From an uncultured Clostridia bacterium (GTDB lineage: Bacteria; Bacillota; Clostridia; UBA1381): 24,497 nt of DNA. The notes beneath the pieces are model-generated. The model made no database searches. It was not told the DNA's origin and saw only the letters and a program-made list of their open reading frames with translations. Below, piece by piece: positions 22,053 to 24,497 of this stretch. Numbering within the stretch: the first letter of the stretch is position 1; each line of letters starts with the position of its first letter. The stretch covers positions 1-24,497 of the forward strand of contig CAKSRS010000041.1 in the NCBI GenBank assembly GCA_934487205.1, given 5' to 3'. The translations under genes and the position numbers were made by a program.

Positions 22053-23332
22053 TTGCACCTTTTAATTTTGGAAATGAAAAACCCATCAGTATTATCAATA
22101 TTCGGAAAGAGGGTTATATATCCGTCATTTTCGCGCATAAGCGGCGCGGGAAGGATAATTTTTTCAAATTCAAATTCCGGGTTGTTGCGGACGAATTCAC
22201 ATATAACGTCCTCATTTTCTCTTTTGTTCAGCGTACACGTACTGTACACGAGTTCGCCGCCCGGTCTGACGTATTCCGCCGCAGACTCAAGTATTTTATA
22301 CTGCAAAATCGGCAGCGCATCAATATCGTCCCTATTCCATTTTATGTCCGGCTTGCGGGCAATTATGCCAAATCCCGAACACGGTACGTCCGCAAGAACC
22401 TTATCGGCTCCGCCTTTTAGTTCTTCCTTAACAACAGCCGCGTCATGACATTCGGCGTGAATTATGTCAATGCCCATTCTTTCGGCATTTTTTCTTATAA
22501 TTTCCGTTTTATGCTCATGTATATCAAAAGCAACAATTTTGCCGCGATTTTTCATCATTTCCGCCATGTGCGTGGTTTTACCGCCCGGAGCGGCGCAAAC
22601 GTCAATACAAAATTCGCCCTCCATTGGCTTCAGCGCCTCGGTCACCATCATTGCCGCAATATCCTGTGCGATGAATTTCCCTTCAGTGTATTCTTTTGAT
22701 GAGCCGATGTCAAATCCCGACGCGATGTACGCATATTCGTAAAGCGGTGACTTTTTCAGCTCCGCCTTCTCTATTTCCAGAGTTTCACCCTTTAGAGTAT
22801 TTAAGCGCAGCGTCATTTCTGGCTCACGGTTAAGGCTTGCCAACAGTTCGCCGCAAAAATCATATTCCGACAATATCTTTACCAATTCCTCCGGAAAAGA
22901 ATATTTTACCGACAGGTATTTGATTCTGCCGGACGGAAATTCAAGCAAATCTTTTCCGCGTATAGCCGAATGAAGTACCCCGTTTACAAATCCCGCGGAC
23001 TTAGACGCGTACTTTTTTGCAAGCTTTACGCTTTCGTTCACAGCTGCCGATTCCGGAATTTTTTCGGTATAATACAGCTGATAAACTCCCATACGCAATA
23101 TCAAAAGCACATATTTTGACAGTTTTTTCAGCTTAATTTTGGAATAGCGCGAAATTATATAGTCGAGCGTCAGCTTATAACGCACAACACCGTAAACAAG
23201 CTGAGTCAAAAGCGCTTTGTCCTGTTTAATAAGGTCGTGCGAAACCGCTTTTTTTAAAGCCATATTTGAATATGCGCCGTTATATTCTATCTCATATAAA
23301 GTCAAAAGCGCTTTTTCTCTTGCATTTGCCAT
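22049..23332 (-). CDS. rsmB: 16S rRNA (cytosine-967-C5)-methyltransferase RsmB
   Basis: RsmB methylates C967 of 16S rRNA (E. coli numbering) using SAM. The 427 aa protein has an N-terminal NusB-like RNA-binding domain (about 1-128), then a Rossmann methyltransferase domain. SAM motif I is DVCAAPGGKT (244-253), motif IV is DVPCSGFG (315-322, Cys318) and motif VI is YSTCTLNKREN (363-373, catalytic Cys366). The ATG at 23330-23332 has GGAG with 7-base spacing. It follows the zinc protease gene after 23 bases and overlaps rlmN by 4 bases. Confidence 0.96.
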   Translation of the reverse strand: MANAREKALLTLYEIEYNGAYSNMALKKAVSHDLIKQDKALLTQLVYGVVRYKLTLDYIISRYSKIKLKKLSKYVLLILRMGVYQLYYTEKIPESAAVNESVKLAKKYASKSAGFVNGVLHSAIRGKDLLEFPSGRIKYLSVKYSFPEELVKILSEYDFCGELLASLNREPEMTLRLNTLKGETLEIEKAELKKSPLYEYAYIASGFDIGSSKEYTEGKFIAQDIAAMMVTEALKPMEGEFCIDVCAAPGGKTTHMAEMMKNRGKIVAFDIHEHKTEIIRKNAERMGIDIIHAECHDAAVVKEELKGGADKVLADVPCSGFGIIARKPDIKWNRDDIDALPILQYKILESAAEYVRPGGELVYSTCTLNKRENEDVICEFVRNNPEFEFEKIILPAPLMRENDGYITLFPNIDNTDGFFISKIKRCK

Positions 23333-23355
23333 AAATCTTCTCCGATATTGTTTTA

Positions 23356-24042
23356 CTAATCTCTCCGTCTTGAATTATTAATTAAAATCAGCCGCAAAAG
23401 CTGCAGCGCAGATGCCAAAACCGCCGCAACATATGTCATCGCCGCGGCAAAAAGTACCTTTTTTGCACCGCGTAATTCTTCTTCATCAAGCATCGCGCTT
23501 GAATTAAGAATTTTTATTGCACGTCTGCTGGCATCAAATTCAACCGGCAGCGTCACGAGCTGGAATACGAGTGCGCCCGAAAACAGTATTATACCGATAT
23601 TTGCAAGATTTGCATACCCCAAAATAAATCCGAGGATAAAAAGCGGCATTGAAAGGCGTGAACAAATATTCACCGCCGGTACAATCGCATTCCGCACCTT
23701 TATCGGTACATATCCCACGGCATGCTGAACAGCGTGCCCCGCCTCATGCGCGGCAACTCCGATTGCTGCTACCGAATCGGAATACGCAGTTGCGTCCGAA
23801 AGCCGGATAACATTCGCCGACGGGTCATAATGGTCTGTCAGATTGCCGTTAATATGCTCAATTCTTACATTATACAGTCCGTTATCGTCCAGAATTTTCC
23901 TCGCCGCGTCCGTTCCCGTATAGTGGCGATAGCTTTTTACCGTCGAATATTTGCGGAAAGCACTCTGCACTCCCGTCGACGCAAGCATCGCAAGCAAAAA
24001 TCCGATTAGTACCAGTCCGTATGTGGGGTCGTAAAATAACAT
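23356..24042 (-). CDS. membrane zinc metallopeptidase, YugP family
   Basis: This 228 aa protein belongs to the neutral zinc metallopeptidase 2 family (YugP-like). It has an N-terminal hydrophobic segment (about 9-25), the zincin motif AAHEAGHAVQ (97-106; His99, Glu100, His103), two or three membrane helices (about 132-164 and 195-222) and PVEFDASRRA (166-175), where Glu168 is the probable third zinc ligand. The physiological substrate of the family is unknown. The ATG at 24040-24042 has GAGGT 7 bases upstream. It lies 10 bases after fmt and 23 before rsmB, an insertion in the otherwise Bacillus-like fmt-rsmB order that is common in Clostridia. A role in membrane protein turnover is only a guess. 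Confidence 0.9.
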   Translation of the reverse strand: MLFYDPTYGLVLIGFLLAMLASTGVQSAFRKYSTVKSYRHYTGTDAARKILDDNGLYNVRIEHINGNLTDHYDPSANVIRLSDATAYSDSVAAIGVAAHEAGHAVQHAVGYVPIKVRNAIVPAVNICSRLSMPLFILGFILGYANLANIGIILFSGALVFQLVTLPVEFDASRRAIKILNSSAMLDEEELRGAKKVLFAAAMTYVAAVLASALQLLRLILINNSRRRD

Positions 24043-24052
24043 AATTTCTACC

Positions 24053-24497
24053 TCATTTCAAAATTGTTCCGTATTTGATTTCGTGTCCCCTTAAATATTC
24101 TTCCGGGCTCATGCGCTTACAATTCGGAAACTGTAGGCAGGTTACGTATATTGAGCCGTCAGAAGTCTTTATCCTGAGTCCTTTTCCCTTTATAAATTCG
24201 ATAATTTCGCCGTTTTCACCCTTTGTTTCCTCGCCTTTGACAGCCGAAATTATTTTTACGTTTTCACCGCAATAATTGCAGTATGCCATTGGCCAACTGT
24301 TCATGCCGCAAATAAGCTTTGAAATCACGGCTGTCGGCTTTGACCAGTCAATATGCGCCATTTCTTTGGTCAGCATCGGCGCATATGTATGTTTATCATG
24401 CTCCTGCGGAACCGGCGTAATATTATCAATCTCATTAATCGTCTTAACAAGCAGATTAGCACCTATTTCGGTTATCCGTTCAAACAATTCCGCCGAT
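24053..24497 (-). CDS. fmt: methionyl-tRNA formyltransferase, C-terminal part (cut by window edge)
   Basis: Fmt formylates initiator Met-tRNA with 10-formyl-THF. Only the last 148 codons or so are present; the frame stays open to the right edge, so the catalytic N-terminal domain with its HxSLLP and N-H-D active site lies outside. The visible part has LLVKTINEIDNITPVPQ, matching the end of the catalytic domain, then DWSKP and a variant of the usual LNPWPGAY motif (MNSWPMAY), followed by the C-terminal beta-barrel that binds tRNA. The end (EYLRGHEIKYGTIL) fits the family. The next gene starts 10 bases later. Its place before rsmB and rlmN supports the call. Confidence 0.9.
   Translation of the reverse strand, partial: SAELFERITEIGANLLVKTINEIDNITPVPQEHDKHTYAPMLTKEMAHIDWSKPTAVISKLICGMNSWPMAYCNYCGENVKIISAVKGEETKGENGEIIEFIKGKGLRIKTSDGSIYVTCLQFPNCKRMSPEEYLRGHEIKYGTILK

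Noticed and set aside
1..24497. Mobile element, prophage or horizontally acquired island
   Set aside because: No transposase, integrase, flanking direct repeats or tRNA gene is visible; gene order and codon use look uniform and match conserved Clostridia core clusters.

Overview
This 24.5 kb window is a dense stretch of bacterial housekeeping genes, all on the minus strand, so transcription runs from high to low coordinates. It points to a low-to-middle GC Bacillota of class Clostridia. The evidence is an IspH-ribosomal protein S1 fusion, an HPr with both His15 and Ser46, the order fmt / rsmB / rlmN / prpC / prkC / rsgA / rpe / thiN (the Bacillota order, with a membrane zinc protease inserted), and strong GGAGG-type ribosome binding sites. 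I cannot fix the genus from sequence alone. There are 24 protein genes, the first and last cut by the window edges. I see no rRNA, tRNA, riboswitch, CRISPR array, insertion sequence or phage gene, and no gene-free stretch longer than about 135 bases.

Layout in the direction of transcription. (1) 24497-13910: fmt (3' part), a YugP-like zinc metalloprotease, rsmB, rlmN, the PP2C phosphatase prpC, the PASTA kinase prkC, rsgA, rpe, thiN, a NifS-type cysteine desulfurase and thiI. Spacings run from 4-base overlaps to 30 bases, so this looks like one long operon for translation initiation, rRNA/tRNA modification, ribosome assembly, Ser/Thr signalling and sulfur transfer. A small hairpin at the thiI stop may end it. 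(2) 13900-12773: recA with its own promoter. (3) 12705-12322: ptsH (HPr) with its own promoter and a clear intrinsic terminator. (4) 12306-2694: uvrC, pgeF, a lone peptide-type ABC solute-binding lipoprotein, a MurR/RpiR regulator, a BaiN/HI0933-type flavoprotein, cmk, plsC and ispH-rpsA. Most of these overlap or nearly touch, and a strong terminator at 2647-2683 ends the unit. (5) 2635-1: a promoter, then murD and two tandem M42 aminopeptidases, the second cut by the window edge.

Several genes fit shared processes. RsmB, RlmN, ThiI, RsgA, S1 and Fmt serve ribosome and tRNA maturation and initiation. PrpC and PrkC form a phosphatase/kinase pair whose PASTA repeats are known to sense cell-wall fragments. 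MurD, PgeF and IspH (isoprenoids for lipid II carriers) touch peptidoglycan synthesis. RecA and UvrC serve DNA repair. Cmk and PlsC supply nucleotides and phospholipid.

I found no clear undescribed multi-gene system; most of the window is conserved core genome. The least explained part is the pgeF / orphan binding protein / RpiR / BaiN stretch (5989-10439), which could be a wall-fragment sensing module, but that is inference. Smaller points are a palindrome over the murD promoter, atypical motifs in MurD and Rpe, an extra C-terminal domain on PrkC, recA without a visible SOS box, and several starts that are not ATG or lack a normal ribosome binding site.
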